From positions 1 through 30,574 of IMG/VR virus record IMGVR_UViG_3300021185_001049: a stretch of 30,574 nt of DNA. The stretch is one strand, 5' to 3'. Origin of the DNA: a virus. The translations under genes were made by a program, and so were the position numbers. Each line of letters starts with the position of its first letter. Positions within the stretch are counted from its first letter, which is position 1. Shown one piece after another: positions 23,337-30,574 of this stretch. The notes under the pieces are model-generated. The model was not told the origin of the DNA and ran no database searches. It saw only the letters and a list, made by a program, of their open reading frames with translations.

Positions 23337-25004
23337 CTATATATTAATATATTTAATTGTTGAACTAAGTGGTCTGGAATTATCTGTAAGTCTCCAGTCA
23401 TAATTTTGTGTAAATATTTCATCTGAAGATGATCTATTTGTAAATGAGCATGTTAACATATCAAATTCGAATCCATATATTACTCCCTCTTTCTCTCCTA
23501 CTTTTATCTTTAAAGAGCTATTTATACTAGAAGTATTTTCTAAGTTTGAATTTGTATCGCATGAGTATCTGCCTATAGAACCCGAAAATATTTTTTTATT
23601 TATAATAAAATTTTCAGGATAAACCAGTGCGTCCTGATTTTGTTGTATTGCCATAGCATCATATAAAGTCCTATTCTCTACCCATTTTATATCGTTTTGT
23701 AGCTCTGCTGATATTGAAAATACTTCTGAAGAAATTTCTACACTGTCTAATTCAATAGATATGTCATCTCCTCTTAAATATTTTCTCCCTGATGTCATAG
23801 GCTGGTGGACACCTGGGGAAGTAAAGCTTGTGGCATTTACTAATAGTTTTGATAGCTTAGACGCTTCACCAGATACTGTTAATGTCAGGGGTGTAGATCG
23901 CTCGATCCCATACGTCCCATTAGTAATAACGCATTTATCTAGTTTATAGACAGCTTCTGTAGAAGCTATATACAACGAAAAAACAGTAGAATTTATAAGT
24001 TTATCGTGTACTACTTGTAAATCATTTTCTTTAAATACTGGAATTTTAAATTCAAAATTAGCCGGATTTGCTTTAACTATAGAAGATTTTTCAAAGTAAT
24101 CTTCTGGCCTATTTAAAGTCTTGTTCATACTAGATTTATCAGTACTAGTTTGACTAAAGCTAAAATTTTCGGAAAGCTCTAGCTTATAAGATTCTCCTGT
24201 TGAATGAAGGTTATAAGAGTCCCTTGACTGTGCCTCCGAATGTACGCTGTCATAAAACTTTACCTCTGCTATAGAGCCTTCAAAGTTATTAGTAATATAG
24301 AGACTGTTTGGTGCAATATTTCTTGCCGCTAAACTTAAAGACCCGAGACTAGACCCGTTTTCTACAAACCTCGGCCTACTGCTAGGAGTGCCCAATGTAG
24401 AATTGTTTAAGTGTAGACTTAATAGATTAGTAGGTACTCCGTAATGTGATTTTATGTGTAAATAATTCCATTGACCTGGAGTAACTACATTTTCATATAC
24501 TATCACGTCATCTGACGAATTGTTGGGCGACTCACCTGTTAATTTTAAGTCTAGAGTGGTCTGTCCGACTCTTTGAATTATTTCAACCCCCCACCCAAAT
24601 CCAGAGGCTCCTCTACCTATTAAATATCCAGTGTAGTCTTGTGACTGAGGGGCTACATCGTCTACGTTAAACCATAAACTTATTTCCCAGTTGTTATTGT
24701 TTTCAAAACTTCTTGCATCTTCTCTTGAGAGTAAAGTCATCCCTTTACCCCCGTTTTTAAAAGTCAGTGCACCTAAAAAAGGAGAATCTGTAGATTCTAC
24801 TGTATGGGAATTATTAGATACTGTAGTACCTGGGTTATTACTACTTACTACTCCGGAAACAGAGGTTATTTTATCAACTATTCCGTCCGATAAATTTCTA
24901 AGGCTAAAGTAGTGGTACGGATTTCGGTATTCGTAGTGCTCTAGATAAGACTCGTCTACAACTAAGTATGCTTGCGAGTCTTTTTTTAAGTTATAACTAG
25001 CCAT
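23337..25004 (-). CDS. Tail-tube-like protein with an inserted LamG/concanavalin-like domain
   Basis: 555 residues. Residues 4-20 (KKDSQAYLVVDESY) match the start of the neighbouring tail tube protein (SRDTNVYLIVANKKY). The match resumes at Y273 with YKLELSENFSFSQ versus YTIPVLDGFSFSQ, then at ~350-385 (VYKLDKCVITN versus IYKIKDCVVNE) and ~472-482 (FSGSIGRYSC versus VNGSFTCYL). Between residues ~21 and 272 lies an insertion with LamG/concanavalin-A-like features: NNWEISLWFNVDD near 101, WNYLHIKSH in the middle and FEGSIAEVKFYDS at ~239-251. I infer a second tail-tube-fold protein displaying a carbohydrate-binding-type domain, either as a minor ring or at the distal end of the tube. The ribosome site GGAG lies four bases before the ATG. 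A promoter and a terminator lie just upstream. Confidence 0.75.
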   Translation of the reverse strand: MASYNLKKDSQAYLVVDESYLEHYEYRNPYHYFSLRNLSDGIVDKITSVSGVVSSNNPGTTVSNNSHTVESTDSPFLGALTFKNGGKGMTLLSREDARSFENNNNWEISLWFNVDDVAPQSQDYTGYLIGRGASGFGWGVEIIQRVGQTTLDLKLTGESPNNSSDDVIVYENVVTPGQWNYLHIKSHYGVPTNLLSLHLNNSTLGTPSSRPRFVENGSSLGSLSLAARNIAPNSLYITNNFEGSIAEVKFYDSVHSEAQSRDSYNLHSTGESYKLELSENFSFSQTSTDKSSMNKTLNRPEDYFEKSSIVKANPANFEFKIPVFKENDLQVVHDKLINSTVFSLYIASTEAVYKLDKCVITNGTYGIERSTPLTLTVSGEASKLSKLLVNATSFTSPGVHQPMTSGRKYLRGDDISIELDSVEISSEVFSISAELQNDIKWVENRTLYDAMAIQQNQDALVYPENFIINKKIFSGSIGRYSCDTNSNLENTSSINSSLKIKVGEKEGVIYGFEFDMLTCSFTNRSSSDEIFTQNYDWRLTDNSRPLSSTIKYINI

Positions 25005-25019
25005 AAATCTCCGTACAAT

Positions 25020-25043
25020 AAAAAGGGGTCCGAAAAAGACCCC
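25020..25043 (-). terminator. Rho-independent terminator after the tail tube gene
   Basis: On the leftward strand GGGGTC (25043-25038) pairs with GACCCC (25030-25025) around a seven-base U-rich loop, followed by five U residues (25024-25020). It lies between the tail tube gene stop and the start of the LamG-containing paralogue, so it should reduce downstream tail gene expression relative to the abundant tube protein. It is also only about 14 bases downstream of the expected start of the P2 promoter. Confidence 0.87.
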
Positions 25044-25063
25044 CTTAACTTTTTCTATATCAT

Positions 25064-25107
25064 ATTATAGTCTAAGAGACCATAAATGTCAAGAAATATT
25101 TTTAACT
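25064..25107 (-). promoter_or_regulatory. Consensus sigma-70 promoter P2 with A/T-rich upstream element
   Basis: Read leftward, TTGACA (25092-25087) and TATAAT (25069-25064) are separated by exactly 17 bp, a perfect sigma-70 consensus. Immediately upstream is AAAAATATTTC, overlapping the tail tube gene's TAA stop. The 17-mer AAAAATATTTCTTGACA is identical to that in P1 at about 2205-2221, and both have TATAATAT at the -10. Expected transcription start is near 25057, pointing into the terminator at 25043-25020 and then the LamG-containing tail gene. Confidence 0.85.
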
Positions 25108-26517
25108 ACCTTTATATACAATAGTCATCTCATTGGCTTCTGAAATTGTGCTAGGTAAACTATTAAAGTTAGCTTCTAAAGAAATAACATCTTCAATAGA
25201 ATGTGTAGGTAGCTCCAACTGTGAGTTTGGTAAACTAACTTCCATTCTAGGAGTAGATGTTGAGCCTCCTACATCAAACTGTAGTTGGAAAGAGTTATTA
25301 ATATTATCTGTGTCAACTATTAAATCTTGAAATAGTTGATGACTTTCATTAGCTCCAGAGCTTAAGTAGCAAGTAAAGCTACCGTTTACTGATCTTGTTC
25401 CAGTGACATGTCCGATTGGCTGATTAACTACTCCTAAACTTTCTGGTGTTAGAAATGATATATTATTAGACAATGTTACACTACCACCTGTAAGTGTTAA
25501 GGAGTAAGTTTTGGATCCCGGACCTCCTACTGCGGTAAGTTGTGTTAATCTATTTCTAATAAAGTTGCCTGTACTAGTTCCTTCGGTACCTAGAGTTACG
25601 TCTGTACCTACTGATGGAACACTTGCTACATTTTCTATTAAAGAGCCCATTCCTGACCAGCTAATAGTAGTAATTCCGTCAATATCAAACTCTAAACCTG
25701 CTTCATTAACAACGCAATCTTTAATCTTATAAATCTTAGTACCTGTATTAGAGCTACCTAGTTCAAAATATAAATCACCTGTCGCAAGTTGAGTCTTGTT
25801 AGAGTTACTAAATTCAATTTCGGCTTGAGTAGCGCTTGAGGTGTATCCTTCTACAGTTGCATTACCTGTAGTAATATTTGAACCCGAAAGAGCTATAGTT
25901 ATATCCTGTGAAGGTGCAGCTCCTAATTCGAAAGCTGATTCTATATCTTCTTTAGAAATAAATAGTTTATCACCTGATCCATATCCTGAGCCTCCATAAC
26001 TACCCGTTCCCATAGAGGCTGTAATTGCTCCAGTTGTATCAGAAATACTAATTTGTAATACAACACCTGCACCGTTTCCATCAGTTTCTGCTGCGATAAA
26101 TTGATCACTACCATAACTACCAGCTCCTAATGCTGTCGGGCCAGTTACAGAAAAAACACCTGTAACAACACCAGTAGTACTAACACCTTGTCCAGCATCT
26201 CCTGCCATCATTGTCCATAAAATATCTTCTGGAGCATAATGAGAGTTACTAGCCCTGCCGCCAGATGTAGCACCTGTATTTTTAGAAGGTCGAGCATATG
26301 TTGAAAAACTCCATTCCGCAGGCGCAAAAGAGTCTGTAAATACTTGTCTACCTCTACGGCTGACATTTGATGAGTTGGACATTTCGTTCAGAGTAACTTC
26401 TGAAGTATTTGTTGCTTGAGAGAATGAAAATCCATCTAATACCGGAATAGTGTACTTTTTATTAGCCACTATCAGGTATACGTTGGTATCTCTGCTAAAA
26501 AATAAATTATTTGACAT
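25102..26517 (-). CDS. Major tail tube protein
   Basis: 471 residues, forming the tube around the tape measure by stacking of rings. It starts with SRDTNVYLIVANKKY and continues YTIPVLDGFSFSQ, SEVTLNEM and a segment near 65-80 (FAPAEWSFSTYARPS) typical of siphovirus tube proteins. A Gly/Ser-rich insertion (about residues 95-240) with repeated motifs (GAGSYGSDQF, GGSGYGSGDKLF) follows. The fold then resumes at about 260 (IYKIKDCVVNE), with a C-terminal half that also matches the LamG-containing neighbour. AGGAG lies six bases upstream of the ATG. A hairpin precedes the gene and a terminator follows it, as expected for a highly expressed structural gene. The position between tail terminator and chaperones supports the call. 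Confidence 0.85.
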   Translation of the reverse strand: MSNNLFFSRDTNVYLIVANKKYTIPVLDGFSFSQATNTSEVTLNEMSNSSNVSRRGRQVFTDSFAPAEWSFSTYARPSKNTGATSGGRASNSHYAPEDILWTMMAGDAGQGVSTTGVVTGVFSVTGPTALGAGSYGSDQFIAAETDGNGAGVVLQISISDTTGAITASMGTGSYGGSGYGSGDKLFISKEDIESAFELGAAPSQDITIALSGSNITTGNATVEGYTSSATQAEIEFSNSNKTQLATGDLYFELGSSNTGTKIYKIKDCVVNEAGLEFDIDGITTISWSGMGSLIENVASVPSVGTDVTLGTEGTSTGNFIRNRLTQLTAVGGPGSKTYSLTLTGGSVTLSNNISFLTPESLGVVNQPIGHVTGTRSVNGSFTCYLSSGANESHQLFQDLIVDTDNINNSFQLQFDVGGSTSTPRMEVSLPNSQLELPTHSIEDVISLEANFNSLPSTISEANEMTIVYKGS

Positions 26518-26548
26518 AATTTTCTCCTATGTATCTTGAAAAGACAAG

Positions 26549-26570
26549 GGCGTGAACTTTTGTTCGTGCC
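26549..26570 (-). other. Hairpin in the leader of the tail tube gene
   Basis: In the 61-base gap before the tail tube gene the leftward RNA can form GGC-AC-GAAC, loop AAAA, GTTC-AC-GCC: a seven-pair stem with a symmetric 2x2 internal loop, followed by a U-rich CUUGUCUUUUC. It could be a weak terminator, an mRNA-stabilising 5' structure or an RNase processing site. In the rightward direction the two internal mismatches become G-U pairs. The function is not established by the sequence. Confidence 0.45.
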
Positions 26571-26578
26571 TGTATTTT

Positions 26579-27028
26579 CTAGTATCGAACCTCTATTTGT
26601 AGTTCTCCTACTCCTAAAGGTTCAAGTACACCTTCATCAGTGTCTACACTGACTATTGTGATTTGTTGTGTATATTGAGTCGTACCTGTACGATCTTTAT
26701 ACGCTAATCGAGAGTTTGTTTCCAGTACAGTCTCTACGTCTTCTAATAACTCGTCGAGTGCTAGTACTGAATCTTCATCTTGTACATAACATCTAACTGT
26801 TACAGACAGAAATCTGTCTTTATAACCGCCTCCTTGATACTCTCGGGTTTCGGAGCCAGCATTTAGGTGAACTGCAGGAAATTCCTCCACCTCATCCCAA
26901 AATTTTAGTCTTGGAGATACATTTCCAGCAAGATCGCTGAGAAAAGTACCAGTACCATTTATATCTTTGAGTTTTTCTACAAGAGCTTCTACAATTCCTA
27001 AACGTCTTGTTGTGTATGCTCTGCTCAT
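26579..27028 (-). CDS. Tail terminator protein (gpU-like)
   Basis: 149 residues. The layout is typical of tail terminators: an N-terminal helix (RLGIVEALVEKLKDI), then FPAVHLNAGSETREY followed by KDRFLSVTVRCYVQDED, a helix of alternating leucines and acids (ALDELLEDVETVL), and a C-terminal strand (GELQIEVRY). The ring formed by such proteins caps the tube when the tape measure length is reached and docks on the head connector. Placement just before the tail tube gene matches lambda-type gene order. AGGAG lies six bases before the ATG, which overlaps the previous stop as TAATG. The N-terminal assignment is by pattern, not by search. Confidence 0.8.
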   Translation of the reverse strand: MSRAYTTRRLGIVEALVEKLKDINGTGTFLSDLAGNVSPRLKFWDEVEEFPAVHLNAGSETREYQGGGYKDRFLSVTVRCYVQDEDSVLALDELLEDVETVLETNSRLAYKDRTGTTQYTQQITIVSVDTDEGVLEPLGVGELQIEVRY

Positions 27029-28431
27029 TATACTCTCCTCGTATAGAATCTACCAATAGCAAACTGTGCTGCTATTTCTCGAATAGATTTGTCTATTAAA
27101 TCTCGTGGGTCTCTATCACCGTTTGACCAATTCCCCCTGCTACCTTCCTCAAAAACTTGATAAGGGTTTCTTTGATAAGTATATCCTATACTTGGGAAAC
27201 CTTTAGGGGTTTGAGCAATTTCTGTTACTTTTACACTTTCTGCAAATCTTCCACTTCTATTAACAAGAGAAGGTTCTTTCATATTTTTTCTTACAGTTTC
27301 AGGAAGTTTCTGATTAAGCAATCCTAAAAGTTCCAAAGGTTGTCTAGCCGCTGAACGGTCCGCTGCTTTTTTTCGTCTCATTCTGGCTACTGCTGGCAAG
27401 GCTGCTCTACCGATTCTGTTTTTAGACCTTGCCGCTTTCTTAGCTTTAGCTTTAGAGTTTTTATTTCCTGAACTAGATTTATCATCTATTTTTAAATCGT
27501 TTGCTGAAACTTTTACATTCTTTAAATTTTTAAAAGGATCTAAAACTTCCTGACGGGTCTTTTTAATATACTTTTCTCTAGGAGTATCTGAACCAGATAA
27601 ATTCTTAATACCTCCAAGTTTCTTTATAGCTTTTTTAATTTGACCTTGTAGTACGCTTTTTTGCTTTTTTAACATTGCGCCTCCAGACCTGTTATCTACC
27701 GCTGCTTCTAGTTCTACAGTATAAGTGTCTATTTTTGCATCTTTAATAAGGCTTACATCTATACCTAAGTCTGACATCATTTTTCTAATGTCTGGCTCTT
27801 TTAAAGCATCTCCAGTTTCTGTAAAAATAGACTCATCGCCTAATACGTCTTCAAAAGCATCTCTAATCAAGGATTCTATAACACTTTTTCCTTCAACGTG
27901 ACCTAGTTGCACCTCTCTTCCTGGTGCCTCTCTTACTTTTCCTGTCTTTGTTCGGAGTGCTTTATTTTTTACTCTTCCAGTCTTTTCGTTAGTAAACTCT
28001 TGTTGTCTTAAGTAATTTTGTATATTAGTAAAAGCTACTTTTAAATGTGGTCTATATGTATCGTATATTTTTCCATAAATAGAATCAGGATCTCCGTACT
28101 GACTCTTTCTCTTTACAGAGGATGTAAACGTCATTCTTATAAAACTTTTTCCAGAAGTTAGCTTTTTCTCATCGGCTTTAATTCTAGGCAAACTTTTTTT
28201 TAGTTTAGTTAGTAGTCCTTCTGCTTCTTTGTTTATAAACGCTTTATCTTTATTACTTAAAGGTATACCCTGAGCCCCTGCTTGTATTTTTACTTGTTTT
28301 GCAAACTTTCCTGAGTTAAACCTAAAAATATGTGCACGTTTATCAGCTTGTTCTCTTCTATAATCTTTAGAACTTCTCTTCAATTCTGAGTCTAATTTAT
28401 TTAGAAACGCTAATAAATCTTTTTGAGCCAT
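27028..28431 (-). CDS. Long basic neck-region structural protein, possibly head-closure or gp10-like
   Basis: 467 residues, strongly basic, with many Lys/Arg clusters (KAKAKKAARSKNRIGRAA, MRRKKAADRSAAR in the middle third). It is flanked by one-base TAATG overlaps with the adaptor and tail terminator genes, exactly where HK97-like phages encode short head-closure and tail-completion proteins (HK97 gp10 is ~130 residues). The C-terminal ~100 residues (VNRSGRFAESVKVTEIAQ, then GFPSIGYTYQRNPYQVFEEG) look like such a protein. The preceding ~350 residues, including VQLGHVEGKSVIESLIRDAFE around residue 175-195, are additional. The basic middle could contact DNA in the connector. No enzyme motif is visible, and the function is inferred from position. 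Confidence 0.6.
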   Translation of the reverse strand: MAQKDLLAFLNKLDSELKRSSKDYRREQADKRAHIFRFNSGKFAKQVKIQAGAQGIPLSNKDKAFINKEAEGLLTKLKKSLPRIKADEKKLTSGKSFIRMTFTSSVKRKSQYGDPDSIYGKIYDTYRPHLKVAFTNIQNYLRQQEFTNEKTGRVKNKALRTKTGKVREAPGREVQLGHVEGKSVIESLIRDAFEDVLGDESIFTETGDALKEPDIRKMMSDLGIDVSLIKDAKIDTYTVELEAAVDNRSGGAMLKKQKSVLQGQIKKAIKKLGGIKNLSGSDTPREKYIKKTRQEVLDPFKNLKNVKVSANDLKIDDKSSSGNKNSKAKAKKAARSKNRIGRAALPAVARMRRKKAADRSAARQPLELLGLLNQKLPETVRKNMKEPSLVNRSGRFAESVKVTEIAQTPKGFPSIGYTYQRNPYQVFEEGSRGNWSNGDRDPRDLIDKSIREIAAQFAIGRFYTRRV

Positions 28432-29018
28432 TAGAAGTTCTTATAAAGATCTAGTACTCTTTTAATATGGTCAGGGAACGCAACATTGTTTCTCTGACTT
28501 GAAGAGCTTTGATTCTGTATGCTCGCACCCGCAATAGTTTGACGCGCTTTGTGCTCGTCTTTTACATAATAAGTAATTAAATCAATAACTGCTAACTCTA
28601 AATCAGCAGGGCAATTTTCATATCCTGCAGTGTAAACTACTTGCACAGCACCTGGACCATTTGCCCAGTTTCTTGCTGCGCCACTTGAAGATACTCTATA
28701 AATACTGTCGGTAGAGTAGTCTACATAGTAGTCAGTATTTTCTACAAGAGTAGTGTAACTATCTGAGAGATTCTCTCTCTCTTTTACTGAAGTTACTCCT
28801 ACTAAAGGGCTTTCTGTAAGTTGTACAATATTAGATGCCCAATTAACACTTAACGTTTCGGTCTTTGCCGAAGTATGATAAGTAGTTATACCATTTCCAC
28901 AATAAGTTCTTACTAATTGACTCACACGAGCAATAATAGACTCTATCTTAGAATCGTCTTTCGTAGACTGAATTCCTTCTGCTATTTTATAGTTTGATAG
29001 TGTTATTAAATCTGCCAT
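28431..29018 (-). CDS. Head-tail connector / adaptor protein (HK97 gp6-like)
   Basis: 195 residues. The N-terminal helix (NYKIAEGIQSTKDDSKIESIIARVSQLVRTYCG) matches the usual opening of gp6/gp15-type adaptors. It is followed by beta segments (ESPLVGVTSVKERE, DYYVDYSTDSIYRV), GAVQVVYTAGYENCPADLELAVIDLITYYVK and a C-terminal helix. YTAGY-x-x-xPADL-x-x-A is a recurrent signature of these proteins. The adaptor ring binds beneath the portal and connects to the neck. It follows the capsid gene, separated by a terminator. I see no strong ribosome site before its ATG. The end overlaps the next start as TAATG. Confidence 0.82.
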   Translation of the reverse strand: MADLITLSNYKIAEGIQSTKDDSKIESIIARVSQLVRTYCGNGITTYHTSAKTETLSVNWASNIVQLTESPLVGVTSVKERENLSDSYTTLVENTDYYVDYSTDSIYRVSSSGAARNWANGPGAVQVVYTAGYENCPADLELAVIDLITYYVKDEHKARQTIAGASIQNQSSSSQRNNVAFPDHIKRVLDLYKNF

Positions 29019-29038
29019 AATTCTATAAGTCCATTAGT

Positions 29039-29071
29039 AAAAACTTGGGGGAGGCGAACCTCCCCGAAGTT
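29039..29071 (-). terminator. Rho-independent terminator after the major capsid gene
   Basis: Leftward RNA forms AACTT-C-GGGGAGG, loop TTCG, CCTCCCC-C-AAGTT (29071-29042), a 12-pair stem with a single C-C mismatch and a UUCG tetraloop, running into five U residues (29043-29039). It sits 21 bases after the capsid stop. Its likely effect is to lower expression of adaptor, neck and tail genes relative to the capsid protein by partial termination. Confidence 0.93.
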
Positions 29072-29091
29072 TAAAAGTAAAAGTATTACTA

Positions 29092-30528
29092 TTAGTCAGC
29101 TGTTTCAACGTATGTGATACGCTGAGCTGCAGTGTTGCCACCAACCACTTGAGTGAAACCAAGAGATTGAGAAGCTACAAGAGCAGTACGCTGGTTCGCA
29201 ACTTCGTAATCTGTCTCAATAGAGACGTCACGTAGACGTGGAATTACGAAAGAGTTACGGTTAACAACGATAGCAGCAGTGTTGAGAACGTCATTAGCAT
29301 CAGTATCATTATTATCTTCGCCAACTAGTTGATCACTAACAATTACAGGTGAACCATATACAGATCCAACTTGACCAGTAATCTTAGTTGCTAGATCATT
29401 GCCGACTTCCGAAATATCAGAGAAACCATTAGCATCAAGCATTAAGTTATGATACTGCTTTACACCTACGATATAAGCAACATCTGCAGGGTTAACGCCA
29501 TAAGCCTCCATATTGCCGCGAGCAGCTAATAGGTTTGCTGCTGTTAGAGTACCATCACCACCAGTAGTAGTACCAATTGTAGTAGTACCTCCTGCATAGC
29601 CTGAAGTTACATCAGTTTCTGCACCACCAGTACCTACTAGACCTTTGTTAGTACCATAACCGTATAGACAAGCTTTATCTACAGCTCGTGCATGAGCACG
29701 TGCTAGAGCTGCTGTCAACATTGGAATGATGCTAAGAACCACTTGCTCGTCAGTATCTGAAGGTAGGAAAGTACCAGAGATTAGACGCTCTGCGTATGCA
29801 GTTACTGAAGTGATTGGGAAGTCGCTGTTAGCAGCTCCACCTTTTGCACTTAGGTTGTTAGCAGTAGCAGAAACACCGCCAGCACTGAAAGATGCAAAGT
29901 TAGTGTCACCAACTACAGGTAGAATGGTTGCACCTGAGTTTACTTGTAACTCTTGGAAAAGGCCAGCTACTTGTTGCTGAAGACGTACATCTTCATTAAA
30001 AGTTTGTGAAATTAAAGTATCAATTGGCTGAGCCTGCGCTGGGTTGTTAGCAGTATAAGACGTTGAAGCGTCTTTTAATACAGACTGGCCATATGCAGTA
30101 CCTTCCAAGCCTTTACCAGTAATTTTACCTAGTACGTGAGCTTTAAGAAAGTCTTTACCGAAAGAAGAAAGCTCTGAACCACGATCAGAGAAAGATTTTT
30201 TGCTTGATTGCATTGCTGCAATTTCAGCTTTCTTCTCTTCAAGTTCTGCACGGAAAGTGCCCATTACTTCTTCAAGGTTTGCGTCTTTTTCAGCAATTTT
30301 TGCTTCTACGTCTGACATAAGTTTTTCAACACCTGATTCAACACCAGTGTTAATAACTGTTTTAATTGATTCTGCTTCTAAAGCTTTCGCTTCGTCTGCT
30401 TCTTGAGCTGCTTTAGCGGTGGCTTCGTCAGCTGCTTTTTGCTCGGCTTGCTTCATAGCAATCTTAGCGGCAGTATCTTCTGCTACTTTCTTTGCAAAAG
30501 CTTCCAAGTCGATGTTTTGATTATCCAT
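29092..30528 (-). CDS. Major capsid protein, HK97 fold, with N-terminal scaffolding-like domain
   Basis: 478 residues. Residues 1 to about 110 are Ala/Glu/Lys-rich coiled coil (the delta or scaffolding domain of HK97-like capsid proteins, normally cleaved off during maturation). The rest has HK97-fold features: a linker with FGKDFLKAHVLGK, an N-arm-like region, LISGTFLPSDTDEQ, a spine-helix region IPMLTAALARAHARAVDKACLYG, then VNPADVAYIVGVKQYHNLM and a C-terminal segment with GSPVIVSDQL and VIPRLRDVSIETDYEV. The AGGAG ribosome site lies six bases before the ATG. Visibly higher G+C than the tail genes fits a highly expressed gene. A GNRA hairpin lies in its leader and a strong terminator follows. 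Portal and maturation protease are presumably just beyond the right edge. Confidence 0.9.
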   Translation of the reverse strand: MDNQNIDLEAFAKKVAEDTAAKIAMKQAEQKAADEATAKAAQEADEAKALEAESIKTVINTGVESGVEKLMSDVEAKIAEKDANLEEVMGTFRAELEEKKAEIAAMQSSKKSFSDRGSELSSFGKDFLKAHVLGKITGKGLEGTAYGQSVLKDASTSYTANNPAQAQPIDTLISQTFNEDVRLQQQVAGLFQELQVNSGATILPVVGDTNFASFSAGGVSATANNLSAKGGAANSDFPITSVTAYAERLISGTFLPSDTDEQVVLSIIPMLTAALARAHARAVDKACLYGYGTNKGLVGTGGAETDVTSGYAGGTTTIGTTTGGDGTLTAANLLAARGNMEAYGVNPADVAYIVGVKQYHNLMLDANGFSDISEVGNDLATKITGQVGSVYGSPVIVSDQLVGEDNNDTDANDVLNTAAIVVNRNSFVIPRLRDVSIETDYEVANQRTALVASQSLGFTQVVGGNTAAQRITYVETAD

Positions 30529-30544
30529 CTTGATCTCCTGATCT

Positions 30545-30558
30545 GCGGATTTCTCCGC
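30545..30558 (-). other. GNRA hairpin in the leader of the capsid gene
   Basis: The leftward RNA contains GCGGA-GAAA-UCCGC, a five-pair stem closed by a GAAA tetraloop, ending about six bases before the AGGAG ribosome site of the major capsid gene. Such a compact 5' structure could stabilise the mRNA or mark a processed end. It has no U-tract, so it is not a terminator. Confidence 0.6.
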
Positions 30559-30574
30559 GCTTTTCGGTGTGTCA

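Overview
This 30.6 kb AT-rich window is part of a tailed double-stranded DNA phage genome, probably a lytic siphovirus of a marine or aquatic Gram-negative host. The evidence is a phage HK97-fold capsid gene, a very long tape-measure gene, a gpJ-type tail-tip gene, a PhoH gene (frequent in marine phages), consensus sigma-70 promoters and AGGAG-type ribosome binding sites. I see no integrase, repressor, tRNA, CRISPR array or insertion sequence. Every base is genic or within 80 bp of a gene, so there is no long non-coding stretch. The host assignment is inference.

The window has two convergent blocks. The rightward block (1-10447) is a tightly packed nucleic-acid metabolism operon. In order it holds the end of an unknown gene, PhoH, a UvsW-like SF2 helicase, a small unknown, a gp32-like single-strand binding protein, SbcD/gp47-like and SbcC/gp46-like recombination nuclease subunits, an Hjc-like nuclease, a 5'-3' flap exonuclease, ribonucleotide reductase NrdA, a thioredoxin, NrdB and a small unknown. 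Most genes overlap by a few bases (ATGA, TAATG). Together they would process DNA ends, recombine and restart forks, remove primers and supply dNTPs. A perfect TTGACA-N17-TATAAT promoter sits in the block at 2216-2244. The block ends in a strong intrinsic terminator at 10438-10459 whose loop contains the last stop codon.

The leftward block (30528 down to 10467) is the virion module. In transcription order it holds the major capsid protein, head-tail adaptor, a long basic neck-region protein, tail terminator, tail tube protein, a second tail-tube-like protein carrying an inserted LamG/concanavalin-like domain, two overlapping tail assembly chaperone ORFs, the tape measure, a Dit-like tail-tip protein and a 2480-residue gpJ-like hub and fibre protein. 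The capsid and tail tube genes each have a hairpin in the leader and an intrinsic terminator after the stop, which suggests tuned stoichiometry.

The most interesting observations are these. (1) The tail tube protein and its neighbour appear to be paralogues with different domains inserted at different loops of one shared core. (2) Two promoters, one per block, share a 17-nt identical upstream element and consensus hexamers. (3) The leftward copy fires directly into a terminator about 14 nt downstream. (4) The tail chaperone overlap is in the +1/-2 register rather than the usual -1. (5) The UvsW-like helicase has a degenerate-looking motif I. Portal, protease, terminase and DNA polymerase are not in the window and presumably lie outside it.
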